Below, piece after piece: positions 1-9,549 of a stretch of DNA of 64,000 nt (positions are counted from its first letter, which is position 1; each line of letters begins with the position of its first letter). Origin of the DNA: Billgrantia ethanolica. Its GTDB lineage: Bacteria; Pseudomonadota; Gammaproteobacteria; Pseudomonadales; Halomonadaceae. Position numbers and translations under genes: made by a program. The notes under the pieces are model-generated. The model did no database searches, was not told the origin of the DNA, and saw only the letters and a program-made list of their open reading frames with translations. The stretch covers positions 620,001-684,000 of the forward strand of contig NZ_JABFTX010000004.1 in NCBI RefSeq assembly GCF_021404305.1, in the 5' to 3' direction.

Positions 1-1589
1 GCGGAGCGGAAGTGCTCGCGGACCAGCGCCAGCAGGCCCTGGGTCGAGGCATCGAACTCCTGGCTGCGCTCGTCGATGCGCTCGCTGATCTCGCCGGCGA
101 TGCGCTTGCCCAGTTGAACCCCCCACTGATCGAAGGAGTTGATGTTCCAGATCACCCCCTGCACGAACACCTTGTGCTCGTAGAGCGCGATCAGCGCGCC
201 GAGGTTGCGCGGCGTCAACTCATCGAGCAGCAGCACGCTGGAGGGGCGGTTACCGGGGCAGCTGTAGGGGTCGAGCTGGCTGCCCTCCTGACTGCCCATC
301 ATGAAGGCGTTGGCCTGGGCCAGCATGTTGGTGAGCAGGGCGAAGTGGTGCTCCTCGACGCCGGGCTCGGGCTTGAGCGAGGCGATGAAGTCGATGGGCA
401 CGTAGCGGGTGCCCTGGTGCAACAGCTGGAAGAAGGCGTGCTGGCCGTTGGAGCCGGTCTGGCCCCAGACGATGGGCCCGGTCTTGTAGTTCACCGGGTG
501 GCCGAAGATGTCCACCGACTTGCCGTTGGACTCCATGTCGAGCTGCTGCAGGAAGGCCGGCAGCTGATGCAGCGCCTGATCGTAGGGCACGATGGCCTGG
601 GTCTCGGCGCCGAGGAAGTTGATGTACCAGATGCCGATCAGCGCCATCAGCACCGGCATGTTGCGGGCGTTGGGGGCCTCGATGAAGTGCTGATCCATGG
701 CGTAGGCGCCCTCGAGCATCTCCATGAAGCCATCGAAGCCGATGGAGAGCGCGATGGGCAGGCCGATGGAGGACCACATCGAGTAGCGTCCGCCGACCCA
801 GGCCCAGAACTCGAACACGTTCTCCTCGCGGATGCCGAACTCCATGGCCGCCTTGCGGTTGGTCGAGGCGGCGACGAAGTGAGCGCCCACGTCGGCGCCC
901 TCACCGGCATTGTCGAGGAACCAGCGGCGGGCGGTCTTGGCGTTGAGCAGCGTCTCCTGAGTAGAGAAGGTCTTGGTCGAGACGATGAACAGCGTGGTGG
1001 CCGGGTCGAGTCGCTTGAGCACCTTCTGGATGTGGGTGCCGTCGACGTTGGAGACGAAGTGGAAATTTAGCTCGGCGTGGCGGTACTTGAGCAGCGCCCG
1101 GCAGGCCATGTTGGGGCCGAGGTCCGAGCCGCCGATGCCGATGTTGACCACGTCCTTGATGCGCTCGCCGCTGTAGCCGCGCCACTCGCCGCTGCGCACC
1201 GCCTCGGAGAACTGGCGGATCTGCTCACGGGTGCGCTGGATCTCGGGCATCACGTCCTTGCCGTCGACCATCAGCGGGCCCTCGCCGAGGTTGCGCAGCG
1301 CGGTGTGCAGTACCGGACGGTCCTCGGTGACGTTGATGATGTCGCCGGAGAACATCTGGGCGCGGCGCTGCACCAGCGCCGAGTGATCGGCCAGCTCGAG
1401 CAGCTTGGCCAGCACCGCCTCGGAGACGTGATGCTTGGAGTAGTCGAGGAACAGCCCGCCGACGCGCAGGCTCATCTTGTCGAAGCGCTGCGGGTCGGCG
1501 GCGAAATAATCGCTGATACGGTCGTGGGCGGTGGCCTGATGCAGCCGCTGGAGTGCCTGCCAGGTGACGCTGCGGGTCAGATGAAACAT
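1..1589 (-). CDS. pgi: glucose-6-phosphate isomerase, 3' end cut by window
   Basis: Interconverts glucose 6-phosphate and fructose 6-phosphate in the cytoplasm. 529 codons are visible and the family is about 550 residues, so only the last 20 or so are missing. Residues 151-159 read GIGGSDLGP, the family signature. Further on come a GQTGSNGQHAFFQLLHQG signature block and FDQWGVQLGK near the C-terminus. The ATG at 1589 follows a GAGG ribosome site. It lies 40 bases after mgsA and is the third gene of a pyk-mgsA-pgi minus-strand run, so it is probably co-transcribed with them. Identity is certain. Confidence 0.97.
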   Translation of the reverse strand, partial: MFHLTRSVTWQALQRLHQATAHDRISDYFAADPQRFDKMSLRVGGLFLDYSKHHVSEAVLAKLLELADHSALVQRRAQMFSGDIINVTEDRPVLHTALRNLGEGPLMVDGKDVMPEIQRTREQIRQFSEAVRSGEWRGYSGERIKDVVNIGIGGSDLGPNMACRALLKYRHAELNFHFVSNVDGTHIQKVLKRLDPATTLFIVSTKTFSTQETLLNAKTARRWFLDNAGEGADVGAHFVAASTNRKAAMEFGIREENVFEFWAWVGGRYSMWSSIGLPIALSIGFDGFMEMLEGAYAMDQHFIEAPNARNMPVLMALIGIWYINFLGAETQAIVPYDQALHQLPAFLQQLDMESNGKSVDIFGHPVNYKTGPIVWGQTGSNGQHAFFQLLHQGTRYVPIDFIASLKPEPGVEEHHFALLTNMLAQANAFMMGSQEGSQLDPYSCPGNRPSSVLLLDELTPRNLGALIALYEHKVFVQGVIWNINSFDQWGVQLGKRIAGEISERIDERSQEFDASTQGLLALVREHFRS

Positions 1590-1629
1590 GGTTTCCTCGC
1601 ACGTGCGGGCGCGGCCCGCCATCTCGTTA

Positions 1630-2106
1630 TCAGGGGTTGCGTGAGGCCACCCAGGCCTCGGCGTCGGGAATGGCCATCTCGTAGGACTGGTCGAGCCAGG
1701 GCGAGCTGGCCAGGAAGTCGGCGCTGGCCGCATTGCACGCCACCGGTACGTTCCACAGCGCCGCCAGGCGCAGCAGCGCCTTGACGTCCGGGTCGTGGGG
1801 CTGGGGGGCGAAGGGGTCCCAGAAGAAGACCAGCAGGTCTAGGCGCTGTTCGGTGATGCGCGCGCCGATCTGCTGGTCGCCGCCGAGCGGACCGCTCATC
1901 AAGCCTTCCACTTCGAGCCCGAGGCTGGCCGAGAGGCGCCCGGCCGTGGTGCCGGTGCCGACCAGCTCATGCTTGGCCAGGGTGTCGCGCCAGCGTGCGG
2001 CCCATTCCAATAGTTCTGCCTTCTTGCCGTCGTGGGCGATCAGGGCGATGCGCTTGCGTGCCGGCAGGGTGCGGCGAACGCTGCGCTGGGGGCGGCTGTC
2101 GGTCAT
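1630..2106 (-). CDS. mgsA: methylglyoxal synthase
   Basis: Converts dihydroxyacetone phosphate to methylglyoxal and phosphate, a bypass of lower glycolysis used when phosphate is short. 158 residues, close to the usual 150. Residues 52-60 (GTTAGRLSA) and the block [12 protein letters not shown] with the probable catalytic Asp77 are family hallmarks, followed by FFWDPF and a conserved [10 protein letters not shown]. The ATG overlaps the pyk stop by four bases (ATGA), which indicates translational coupling. Sitting between pyk and pgi places it in a glycolytic operon. Confidence 0.95.
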   Translation of the reverse strand: MTDSRPQRSVRRTLPARKRIALIAHDGKKAELLEWAARWRDTLAKHELVGTGTTAGRLSASLGLEVEGLMSGPLGGDQQIGARITEQRLDLLVFFWDPFAPQPHDPDVKALLRLAALWNVPVACNAASADFLASSPWLDQSYEMAIPDAEAWVASRNP

Positions 2107-3566
2107 GGCTGGCCTACCTCGAGTATCTTCAGGGTATTGGTTCCACCGTGGGCGTTCATGTGATCGCCTCGGGTCAGAATGACATGATCCCCCGGTTCGG
2201 CAATCCCCTGTTGCACCAGCAGCGCCAGCGCCCGGTCGTTGAGCTCGCTGGCCGCCATCGCGCTGGTGTCGAACGGCAGCGAGACCACCCCGCGGTAGAG
2301 CGCCATGCGGCGCTGAGCGATGGGGCTGTGGGCCAGCCCGACGATGGGCAGCCCCGAACGGATGCGCGAGGCGATCAGCGGGGTGTAGCCGGTCGAGGTC
2401 ATGCAGGCGATGGCGGCCACCCCGGTAAGGTGGTTGGCGGCGTACATGGCGGAGAGCGCGATGGTCTCGTCGATACGCGAGAAGCCCTCGTGAATGCGGT
2501 GCCCCGACTCCTGGGCCACACGCTCGCGCTCGGCGCCCAGACACACCCGACGTATCGCTTCGAGGGTCTCCACCGGGTAGTCGCCGGCGGCGGTCTCGGC
2601 GGAGAGCATTACCGCGTCGGTGCCGTCGAGCACGGCGTTGGCGACGTCGAATACCTCGGCGCGGGTGGGCAGCGGTGAGGAGATCATCGACTCCATCATC
2701 TGCGTCGCGGTGATCACCGCGCGGTTGAGGGTGCGGGCACGCTTGATGATACGTTTCTGCATGCCGATCAGCTTCTCGTCGCCGATCTCCACGCCGAGAT
2801 CGCCACGCGCCACCATCACCGCCTCGCTGGCCTCGATGATGCCGTTGAGGGTGTCGTCGTCGGCCACCGCCTCGGCGCGCTCGAGCTTGGCCACCAGGCC
2901 GATCTCCTTGCCCGCTTCGCCGAGCAGGCGACGCGCTTCGCGCATGTCCTCGGCGTGGCGCGGGAAGGAGACGGCGAGATAGTCGACGCCGATCTCGATG
3001 GCGGTCTCGAGGTCGGCCTTGTCCTTGTCGGTGAGCGCCGGAGCCGAGAGCCCGCCGCCCTGCTTGTTGATGCCCTTGTTGTTGGAGAGTTTGCCGCCGG
3101 TGACCACGACGGTATGGACCTGCTGCCCCTCGATGCGCTCGACGTCGAGCACCAGGCGGCCGTCGTCGAGCAGCAGGCGGTCGCCGGGAGCGACGTCGTC
3201 GATCAGCTGCTTGTAGTCGCAGCCGACGCGGCTGGCGTCGCCGGCATCGCTGTCCAGCGCCATGTCGAGGACGAAGGGCTGGCCCTCGGTAAGCGTCACG
3301 GCGCCGTCGCGAAAGCGGGCGATACGGATCTTGGGCCCCTGCAGGTCGCCGAGGGCGGCCACGCTCCTGCCCAGGCGGTCGGCGATCTGACGCACGGCGA
3401 TCAGCCGGCGGCGATGGTCGGCGGCGCTGCCATGGGAGAAGTTGAGGCGCACCACGTCGACGCCGGTGCGGATCATCGCCTCCAGCACGCCCTCACGGTC
3501 GCTGGCCGGGCCCAGGGTGGCGACGATCTTGGTGCGGCGGATGGGTGTGTGCGGTGGCTTCGGCAT
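2103..3566 (-). CDS. pyk: pyruvate kinase
   Basis: Makes pyruvate and ATP from phosphoenolpyruvate and ADP. 487 residues, normal for the family. The N-terminus [13 protein letters not shown] and VRLNFSHG bind substrate and cation, and VAKLERAEA carries a conserved lysine. The TATQMMESM block precedes [20 protein letters not shown], the family signature region. The reading frame stays open further upstream, but ATG 3566 is chosen because an AGGAGG site sits just before it and homologues begin there. First gene of pyk-mgsA-pgi and divergent from gap. A HexR-like palindrome lies 60-75 bases upstream. Confidence 0.96.
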   Translation of the reverse strand: MPKPPHTPIRRTKIVATLGPASDREGVLEAMIRTGVDVVRLNFSHGSAADHRRRLIAVRQIADRLGRSVAALGDLQGPKIRIARFRDGAVTLTEGQPFVLDMALDSDAGDASRVGCDYKQLIDDVAPGDRLLLDDGRLVLDVERIEGQQVHTVVVTGGKLSNNKGINKQGGGLSAPALTDKDKADLETAIEIGVDYLAVSFPRHAEDMREARRLLGEAGKEIGLVAKLERAEAVADDDTLNGIIEASEAVMVARGDLGVEIGDEKLIGMQKRIIKRARTLNRAVITATQMMESMISSPLPTRAEVFDVANAVLDGTDAVMLSAETAAGDYPVETLEAIRRVCLGAERERVAQESGHRIHEGFSRIDETIALSAMYAANHLTGVAAIACMTSTGYTPLIASRIRSGLPIVGLAHSPIAQRRMALYRGVVSLPFDTSAMAASELNDRALALLVQQGIAEPGDHVILTRGDHMNAHGGTNTLKILEVGQP

Positions 3567-3918
3567 GTCGTAGCGCCTCCTGAAGGAAGGGGATGTCGTT
3601 AAGCTACAACAATATCGGTTCTGCGGTAAGTTTACTACATGTCGTTGCGATGGGGGATGTGTACTCCATGGCTGGTCACGCTTGATTATCCTGCTAAGCA
3701 GCAAAGCCATGGCGGAATGGCTGCCGATTGCGATGAATCGATTCATCATAATGCTTATGTTGTAAAGTTACTAAAAAACCCTTGAGTCTGTCGCCGTCCT
3801 GCGCCACATTGTGGGTATTGCCATGAGCCGTGGGCCTGCGCGTATTCCACCCAGTGAGCACGACCTCCGCCAATCGGCTCGACTCCATACCGACAGAACA
3901 CTTACGGAGGAACGAACC
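3567..3918. promoter_or_regulatory. divergent pyk/gap control region
   Basis: These 352 bases separate two divergently transcribed glycolytic genes and hold no credible gene. They are AT-richer than their surroundings. I see a 15-base imperfect palindrome (listed separately) near the pyk side. On the gap side there is an ACGGAGG ribosome site at 3904-3910. No convincing sigma-70 pair could be assigned for either gene. Confidence 0.6.
3625..3639. promoter_or_regulatory. HexR-like operator candidate
   Basis: On the minus strand this reads TGTAGTAAACTTACC, matching 11 of 15 positions of the HexR consensus as I remember it (TGTAATTAAATTACA). HexR controls zwf, edd, gap and pyk genes in gammaproteobacteria, so a site between pyk and gap fits. 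The site is imperfect and the call rests on memory of the consensus. Confidence 0.4.
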
Positions 3919-4941
3919 ATGACGCTCAAGATCGCCATCAACGGATTCGGCCGCATCGGCCGCAATGTGCTGCGCGCTCTGTACGAGAACGGCTATCGCA
4001 ATCAGGTCCAGATCGTCGCCATCAACGACCTGGGTGATCCCGCGCTCAACGCCCACCTGCTGCGCCACGACACCGTGCACGGCCATTTTCCGTTCAAGGT
4101 GGAGCACGACGAGGAGAGCCTCAGCGTGGACGGCGATCGCATTGCCATCTTCTCCCAGCGCGATCCGGCCACACTGCCGTGGAAGACGCTGGGCGTGGAC
4201 CTGGTGATGGAGTGCACCGGTCTGTTCACCAAGCGTGAGGACGCCGCCAAGCATCTCGAGGCGGGGGCCAAGCGCGTGCTCATCTCGGCGCCGAGCCCGG
4301 ATGCCGACGCCACCATCGTGTTCGGGGTTAACGAGCACGTGCTGAAGCCCGAGCACAAGGTGGTCTCCAACGCCTCCTGCACCACCAACTGCCTGGCGCC
4401 GGTGGCCAAGGCGCTCAATGACACGGTGGGCATCGAGAATGGCCTGATGACCACGGTGCACGCCTACACCAACGACCAGAATCTCTCCGACGTCTACCAC
4501 AGCGACCCCTACCGGGCGCGCAGTGCCACCCACTCGATGATCCCGACCAAGACTGGCGCTGCCGCCGCGGTGGGGCTGGTGCTGCCGGAACTGAAGGGCA
4601 AGTTCGACGGCCTGGCGGTGAGGGTACCGGTGATCAACGTCTCGCTGGTGGATCTGGTATTCACCGCCGGGCGCGATACCAGCAGAGAAGAGATCAACGA
4701 GATCCTCGCCAAGGCCGCCGAGGCATCCCCGGTGCTGGCGGTGAATGCTCAGCCGCTGGTGTCCATCGACTTCAACCACGACGCCAACTCCTCCACCTTC
4801 GACAGCAACCACACCCGGGTAAACGGTCGCCTGGTCAAGGTGATGGCCTGGTACGACAACGAGTGGGGCTTCTCCAACCGCATGCTCGACACGGCGCTGT
4901 CCATGCATGCCGCGGGTGACGCCAAGCGCGAAGCGGCCTGA
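3919..4941 (+). CDS. gap: glyceraldehyde-3-phosphate dehydrogenase, type I
   Basis: Oxidises glyceraldehyde 3-phosphate to 1,3-bisphosphoglycerate with NAD, in glycolysis or the lower Entner-Doudoroff route. 340 residues. The Rossmann motif [10 protein letters not shown] is at residues 7-16. The catalytic cysteine is Cys154 in SNASCTTNC, with His181 in the following THP-like block (TTVHAYTND). The C-terminal [12 protein letters not shown] is typical. The open frame extends upstream, but the ATG at 3919 has an ACGGAGG site and matches homologues. It stands alone and divergent from pyk. Confidence 0.96.
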   Translation: MTLKIAINGFGRIGRNVLRALYENGYRNQVQIVAINDLGDPALNAHLLRHDTVHGHFPFKVEHDEESLSVDGDRIAIFSQRDPATLPWKTLGVDLVMECTGLFTKREDAAKHLEAGAKRVLISAPSPDADATIVFGVNEHVLKPEHKVVSNASCTTNCLAPVAKALNDTVGIENGLMTTVHAYTNDQNLSDVYHSDPYRARSATHSMIPTKTGAAAAVGLVLPELKGKFDGLAVRVPVINVSLVDLVFTAGRDTSREEINEILAKAAEASPVLAVNAQPLVSIDFNHDANSSTFDSNHTRVNGRLVKVMAWYDNEWGFSNRMLDTALSMHAAGDAKREAA

Positions 4942-4975
4942 CGCGTCGATACGGACCGAGTGGCCGGAACCGTGC

Positions 4976-5003
4976 GCGCCGGAGCGAATCTTCGCTCCGG
5001 CGC
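4976..5003 (+). terminator. hairpin after gap
   Basis: A 12-bp perfect stem (GCGCCGGAGCGA with its complement) closes a 4-base loop 35 bases after gap. The following bases (TCGTTCATG) are not a clear T run, so it may be a weak terminator or only an mRNA-stabilising hairpin. Confidence 0.45.
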
Positions 5004-5107
5004 TCGTTCATGTGGGCTTCACTTGTCCACCGCTTCGCTTCGCTTGGCTTGTCACCGGGGCCATTGACTATGCTGGAAAGGTACATCCATGGATCGGGAG
5101 GTATGTG

Positions 5108-5353
5108 ATGAAGCGCTTTGGAATGCGTAGCGCCCTGGTGGTCTTTGCCGCATCGCTGATGCTGGGCTTGGCGGGCTGCGGTACCGGTACCGGCGAGCGG
5201 GCTGCCAGCGGTGCCGGCGTTGGTGCGGCCGTCGGCGGTGCCGCCGGTGCTGCCACGGGAGGCAGCGTGGTGCGGGGAGCCGCCATTGGGGCCGGCGCGG
5301 GTGCCGTGACCGGTGCAGCGACCGACGAGGACGATATCGACCTCAGCGATTGA
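5108..5353 (+). CDS. small glycine-zipper lipoprotein
   Basis: 81 residues. A basic start (MKRFGMR), a hydrophobic stretch and a lipobox LAGC with Cys24 indicate a lipoprotein anchored in the envelope. The mature part is Gly/Ala-rich with repeats such as GAGVGAAVGGAAGAATGG, resembling glycine-zipper domains of small outer-membrane lipoproteins, and ends in an acidic tail (DEDDIDLSD). A GGGAGG site precedes the ATG by 7 bases. The frame is open further upstream, but that part has no signal sequence. Function unknown. It is followed by an intrinsic terminator. Confidence 0.8.
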   Translation: MKRFGMRSALVVFAASLMLGLAGCGTGTGERAASGAGVGAAVGGAAGAATGGSVVRGAAIGAGAGAVTGAATDEDDIDLSD

Positions 5354-5383
5354 TGTCGCTGCCGTCAGGCAACGACCGATGGG

Positions 5384-5412
5384 CCGCGCATGCGAGCATG
5401 CGCGGTCTTTTC
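5384..5412 (+). terminator. intrinsic terminator after the small lipoprotein gene
   Basis: CCGCGCATGC pairs with GCATGCGCGG across a very short loop and is followed by TCTTTTCG. It sits between the lipoprotein gene and the oppositely transcribed aspartate kinase. Confidence 0.65.
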
Positions 5413-5425
5413 GCCTCTGCTGGCC

Positions 5426-6730
5426 TTACTCGGGGATGTGCCAGGTCTCCGGGCACTCTCGGCTGCGGAACAATCGCTGGGCGGTGGTGGCGTTGCGGCG
5501 CTCGGCAAGCGATTCGCGTCCTTCGCTGAGGAAATCCAGCATGCCGGGCCGGGGGTGGCGCACGGTGAGCAGTGTCAGTGCGTCCTCGCGGTCGACCTCG
5601 TAGTCGCCCCGCAGGGACTCGATGAGGGGCTCGAGCCGCTCGGGCTTGTCGTCGAGGCAGAAGGCGAAGCGCATGGCGCCGCTGTCGACCAGGTTGGCGT
5701 GAAGGCCGGCCTTCACCAGGCGGCCGAGAATGTCGTGCTGGCGCGGCTCGTCCATGAAGGAGAAGTCGCGCGGTCTCACCTCCACCCACACCTGCGCTTC
5801 GCGCAGGATGCAGCTGGCCACGTCGCTGTCGAAGCGCCGCTCGGCGTCGATGACGGTGGGTTCGGCATCGGGCGTCTCGAAGGAGCGCACCGTCAGCGGA
5901 ATCGACTTCTCCTGCAGCGGCCCCAGGGTCTTGGGGTGGATCACCTTGGCGCCGTGCCAGGCCAGCTCGGTGGCCTCGGCGTAGGAGATTCGCTCGAGCT
6001 GTACGGCGTTGTCGAAGCGCCGTGGGTCGGCGTTGAACAGCCCGGTGACGTCCTTCCAGATCACCACCTCGCGGGCATCCAGGCAGTGGGCGAAGATCGC
6101 CGCGCTGAAGTCCGAGCCCTCGCGGCCCAGGGTGGTAGCCTCGCCCTCCGCGGTGCCGCCGATGAAGCCCTGGGTCAGGATCACCCGGTCGCTGCCCGCC
6201 AGGCGCTGGCGTACGGTCTCGGCGGTGGTGGACCAGTCGAGGTTGGCGGCCTGATGGTAGGCGTCGGTGCGCACCAGTTCGCGGGCGTCGTGCCAGTCGG
6301 TGGCGATGTCGTTGTGGTTGAGCCAGGCCGCGACGATGGTGGTGGAGATCAGCTCGCCGTAGCACACGGTCTGGTCGTAGTGCTTGGCATGGTCGCTGTC
6401 GCGATGCCGGCGATGCTGGGCGTCGAGTTCGTCGAACAGGGCGTCGACGTATTCGCGCGGTGAGTCGGCGGCGTCGCCGAACAGCGCCTCGATCGCCTCG
6501 CGGTGCTCGGTCTGCAGGGCCTCGAAGCAGCGGCGGTACTCGTCGCCCTGCGTCCCGCCCTCGCCGCGGGCGGCGGCCAGCAGCGCTTCCAGCTTGTTGG
6601 TGGTCTTGCCCATGGCCGAGACCACCACGACCAGCGGGCGGTCGCGATGCCGCTCGAGCAGCGGGGTCAGGTGGCGTATCGCATCGGCATCCTTGATCGA
6701 GGCGCCGCCGAACTTGAATACGGTCGTCAT
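5426..6730 (-). CDS. aspartate kinase
   Basis: Phosphorylates L-aspartate to aspartyl phosphate, the first step toward aspartate semialdehyde. 434 residues. The start TVFKFGGASIKD is the ATP/aspartate-binding KFGG motif, VVVVSAMGKTTN follows, and the REGSDFSA block is the kinase core. The last 140 or so residues look like an ACT-type regulatory region. It is a monofunctional kinase without a homoserine dehydrogenase part. Start ATG 6730 is preceded by GGGAG. It lies just downstream of two genes whose pathway consumes aspartate semialdehyde, but a terminator separates them. The exact kinase class and feedback behaviour cannot be told by eye. Confidence 0.88.
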   Translation of the reverse strand: MTTVFKFGGASIKDADAIRHLTPLLERHRDRPLVVVVSAMGKTTNKLEALLAAARGEGGTQGDEYRRCFEALQTEHREAIEALFGDAADSPREYVDALFDELDAQHRRHRDSDHAKHYDQTVCYGELISTTIVAAWLNHNDIATDWHDARELVRTDAYHQAANLDWSTTAETVRQRLAGSDRVILTQGFIGGTAEGEATTLGREGSDFSAAIFAHCLDAREVVIWKDVTGLFNADPRRFDNAVQLERISYAEATELAWHGAKVIHPKTLGPLQEKSIPLTVRSFETPDAEPTVIDAERRFDSDVASCILREAQVWVEVRPRDFSFMDEPRQHDILGRLVKAGLHANLVDSGAMRFAFCLDDKPERLEPLIESLRGDYEVDREDALTLLTVRHPRPGMLDFLSEGRESLAERRNATTAQRLFRSRECPETWHIPE

Positions 6731-6835
6731 GTCGGGCTCTCCCTGTCTGGTGACGTCGTGCCCTACACCATGGGTCATAACGGCGGCCAGTGAAAGGGGA
6801 GCCCGCCGCGCCGTGCAAGTGGCGGTGCAGATACG

Positions 6836-6856
6836 AAAAAAGCCCCCGCAGGGGCT
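6836..6856 (-). terminator. intrinsic terminator after nspC
   Basis: On the minus strand, AGCCCCTGCGGGGGCT followed by TTTTTT. It separates the nspC transcript from the downstream aspartate kinase. Confidence 0.85.
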
Positions 6857-6875
6857 CTCTTCGTGCAGCGGTGTC

Positions 6876-8036
6876 TCAACTCAACCGCTGCATGTAGTCC
6901 TCGTAACCGAAGGTCTTCACCGTGCGTACCTCGCGGCTGCGCTCGTCGACCCGGCAGATCGACGGCAAACGAATGCCGTTGAAGGTGGTGGTCTTGACCA
7001 TGGTGTAGTGGGCCATGTCGGTGAACACCAGGCGGTCGCCGATGGCCAGCGGCTGGTCGAACGAGTAGCGGCCGATCACATCGCCGGCCAGGCAGGTGGT
7101 GCCACCCAGGCGATAGGTGAAGGGTTTCTCGCCCGGCTCGCCGGCGCCAATGATGTGCGGGCGGTAGGGCATCTCCAGCACGTCCGGCATGTGCGCCGTG
7201 GCCGAGGTATCGAGGATGAGGTTGGGACCATCGTTTTCGACGATATCGAGCACCGAGCACACCAGGTAGCCGGTATTCAGCGCGATTGCCTCGCCCGGCT
7301 CCAGGTAGACGATGAGGTGAGGATGACGCTCGCGGAAGCCGCGAATCACCCGCACCAGCCGCTCGATGTCGTAATCGGCGCGGGTGATGTGATGGCCGCC
7401 GCCGAAGTTGACCCAGCGGAGCCCGGCCAGGTACTGACCGAACTTCGCCTCGAACGCCGCCAGGGTCTCCTCCAGGGCGTCGCTGTTCTGCTCGCACAGG
7501 GTGTGAAAGTGCAGTCCCTCGAGCCCTTCCAGGTCGCCCTCGGCGAGATCCGACACCCGCGTGCCGAGCCGTGAGCCCGGCGCGCAGGGATCGTAGAGCG
7601 GTACCGCGCCGGTGGAGTGCTCGGGGTTCACTCGCAAGCCGCAGGAGACCTGGCGCGGCGCCGCCGCGACGGTCTCGCGGAAGCGGCGCCACTGCCCCGG
7701 GGAGTTGAAGCTGATGTGGTCGGCGTACTGCAGCACCACCGCCATCTCCTCGGGGGTGAAGGCCGGCGAATAGACGTGCACCTCGCCACCGAAGGTCTCC
7801 GCGCCCAGTCGCGCCTCGTCCTGCCCGCTGGCGGTGGTGCCCACCAGGTACTGGCTGACCAGCGGGAAGGTGTCCCACATGGCGAAGCCCTTCAGCGCCA
7901 GCAGGATCCTTGCGCCGCTCGCCTCCTGGACCTGCCGCAGCAGCTCCAGGTTCTTGCGCAGCAGCGCGTCGTCGACCACGTAGGCCGGCGACGGACAGGC
8001 GTGGATGTCGAAGTCGGGGCTCGTCATGCTACTCAT
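6876..8036 (-). CDS. nspC: carboxynorspermidine/carboxyspermidine decarboxylase
   Basis: A PLP enzyme of the alanine racemase-like fold III group that decarboxylates carboxy(nor)spermidine to (nor)spermidine. 386 residues. The PLP lysine is probably Lys49 in LLALKGFA. NFGGGHHITR and YLEPGEAI bind the cofactor phosphate, and GGTTCLAGD carries the conserved active-site cysteine. The start at 8036 overlaps the stop of the upstream dehydrogenase as ATGA. A second in-frame ATG at 8027 is possible. With that dehydrogenase it forms the carboxyspermidine branch of polyamine synthesis. A terminator follows. Confidence 0.93.
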   Translation of the reverse strand: MSSMTSPDFDIHACPSPAYVVDDALLRKNLELLRQVQEASGARILLALKGFAMWDTFPLVSQYLVGTTASGQDEARLGAETFGGEVHVYSPAFTPEEMAVVLQYADHISFNSPGQWRRFRETVAAAPRQVSCGLRVNPEHSTGAVPLYDPCAPGSRLGTRVSDLAEGDLEGLEGLHFHTLCEQNSDALEETLAAFEAKFGQYLAGLRWVNFGGGHHITRADYDIERLVRVIRGFRERHPHLIVYLEPGEAIALNTGYLVCSVLDIVENDGPNLILDTSATAHMPDVLEMPYRPHIIGAGEPGEKPFTYRLGGTTCLAGDVIGRYSFDQPLAIGDRLVFTDMAHYTMVKTTTFNGIRLPSICRVDERSREVRTVKTFGYEDYMQRLS

Positions 8037-9232
8037 GCCAGCGGGTCGTGCTCCGGGTCGAGCTCGACCACTTGCCACGGCAGGCCCATGTCGCCGATGC
8101 GCGCCATGAAGGGGTCGGGATCAAGCTGCTCGACGTTGAATACGCCCGCGCCCTTCCAGATGCCTTCCAGCATCAGCATGGCGCCGGTCACCGCCGGCAC
8201 GCCGGTGGTGTAGGAGATCGCCTGGGACTTGACCTCGCGGTAGCAGGCCTCATGGTCGCAGATGTTGTAGATGTACACCTTGCGCCGCTTGCCGTCCTTG
8301 ATGCCGTCGGCAATGATGCCGATGTTGGTCTTGCCCTTGGTGCGCGGGCCCAGCGAGGCCGGGTCGGGCAGCACCGCCTTGAGGAACTCCAGCGGGGCGA
8401 TCCTGGTGCCGCCCACTTCGATCGGCTCGATGCTGGTCATGCCGACGTTCTCGAGCACCTTGAGGTGGGTGATGTACTTCTCGGAGAAGGTCATCCAGAA
8501 GCGAATGCGCTCCAGCCCCTTGATGTTCTGGCTGAGCGACTCGAGCTCCTCGTGGTAGAGCAGGTAGATGTCCTTCTCGCCGATGCCGTCGAAGTCGAAC
8601 TTGCGCTTCACCGCCAGCGGGTCGGTCTCCTTCCACTCGCCCTTCTCCCAGTAGCGACCCTTCGCGGTGATCTCGCGAATGTTGATCTCCGGGTTGAAGT
8701 TGGTGGCGAAGGGGTAGCCGTGGTCGCCGCCGTTGGCATCGAGGATATCGATGCGGTGGATCTCGTCGAACAGGTTCTTCTGGGCGTAGGCGCAGTAGAT
8801 GTTGGTCATGCCCGGGTCGAAGCCGCAGCCCAGGGTGGCCATGTTGCCGGCCTTGACGTAGCGGTCGTGAAAGGCCCACTGCTCCTTGTACTCGAACTTG
8901 GCCTCATCCGGGTGCTCGTAGTTGGCCGTGTCGAGGTAGGGCACGCCGGTCTTGAGGCACGCCTCCATGATGGTCAGGTCCTGATAGGGCAGGGCCACGT
9001 GGATCAGCACGTCCGGCTTGAACGACTCGATGAGCGCGACCAGGTCGTCGACGCTGTCGGCATCCACCTGGGCGGTCTGGATCGGGCGATCCAGTTGGGC
9101 GGCGATGGCCTTGCACTTCGCTTCGTTGCGGCTGGCCAGGCAGATCTCGCTGAACACTTCGGGGTGCTGGGCACACTTGTGGGTGACAACGCCTCCGACG
9201 CCACCGGCGCCGATAATCAGGACTTTGCTCAT
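8033..9232 (-). CDS. carboxynorspermidine/carboxyspermidine dehydrogenase
   Basis: Reductively condenses aspartate semialdehyde with a diamine (diaminopropane or putrescine) using NADPH, giving carboxynorspermidine or carboxyspermidine. 399 residues. The N-terminus KVLIIGAGGVGGVVTHK is a Rossmann motif. GCGFDPGMTNIYCAY and DANGGDHGYPFATNF match the saccharopine dehydrogenase-like family. The GAGAGG site before ATG 9232 sets the start, although the frame is open upstream. It is the first gene of a two-gene unit with nspC. Which diamine is used cannot be read from sequence. Confidence 0.92.
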   Translation of the reverse strand: MSKVLIIGAGGVGGVVTHKCAQHPEVFSEICLASRNEAKCKAIAAQLDRPIQTAQVDADSVDDLVALIESFKPDVLIHVALPYQDLTIMEACLKTGVPYLDTANYEHPDEAKFEYKEQWAFHDRYVKAGNMATLGCGFDPGMTNIYCAYAQKNLFDEIHRIDILDANGGDHGYPFATNFNPEINIREITAKGRYWEKGEWKETDPLAVKRKFDFDGIGEKDIYLLYHEELESLSQNIKGLERIRFWMTFSEKYITHLKVLENVGMTSIEPIEVGGTRIAPLEFLKAVLPDPASLGPRTKGKTNIGIIADGIKDGKRRKVYIYNICDHEACYREVKSQAISYTTGVPAVTGAMLMLEGIWKGAGVFNVEQLDPDPFMARIGDMGLPWQVVELDPEHDPLA

Positions 9233-9549
9233 GGGCCTCTCGAATCCAGATCGGGGATGTGTATGAAAGCGTAGGGTCTTATCGGTGTTTCGGCCATCTC
9301 GTATGCCCGTGCCCGATGCCACCCCGGTCTCGCTCGTCGCTTGCGCGCTGATGATGGCCCCCAGCGAAGCCGGGGGCAAGTGATTTTGTCATGGCGCGTT
9401 AGACCAAAGAAGGGGGTGGGTCGGCTCGGCGCCCATGAATAGTGGGGCGTTTTGGCATTATTTCTCGTCTATAACCTGCGTTATGAATCTCTATATAAGC
9501 TTGTGTTTTAGTATTGCGCGGAATCAACCATAAGCCGGAGAGGCAGAGC
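9233..9549. promoter_or_regulatory. divergent control region, dehydrogenase / Crp-Fnr gene
   Basis: 317 bases without a credible gene. The half nearest the regulator gene is AT-rich (TATAAC near 9470, TATATAAGC near 9493) and probably holds the promoters, but no clean -35/-10 pair could be fixed. No perfect FNR or CRP palindrome is visible. Confidence 0.5.

Noticed and set aside
3762-3771. GTAAAGTTAC as a second HexR-like site near gap
   Set aside because: Half-site spacing differs from the HexR palindrome and only an eight-of-ten inverted match remains; too weak.
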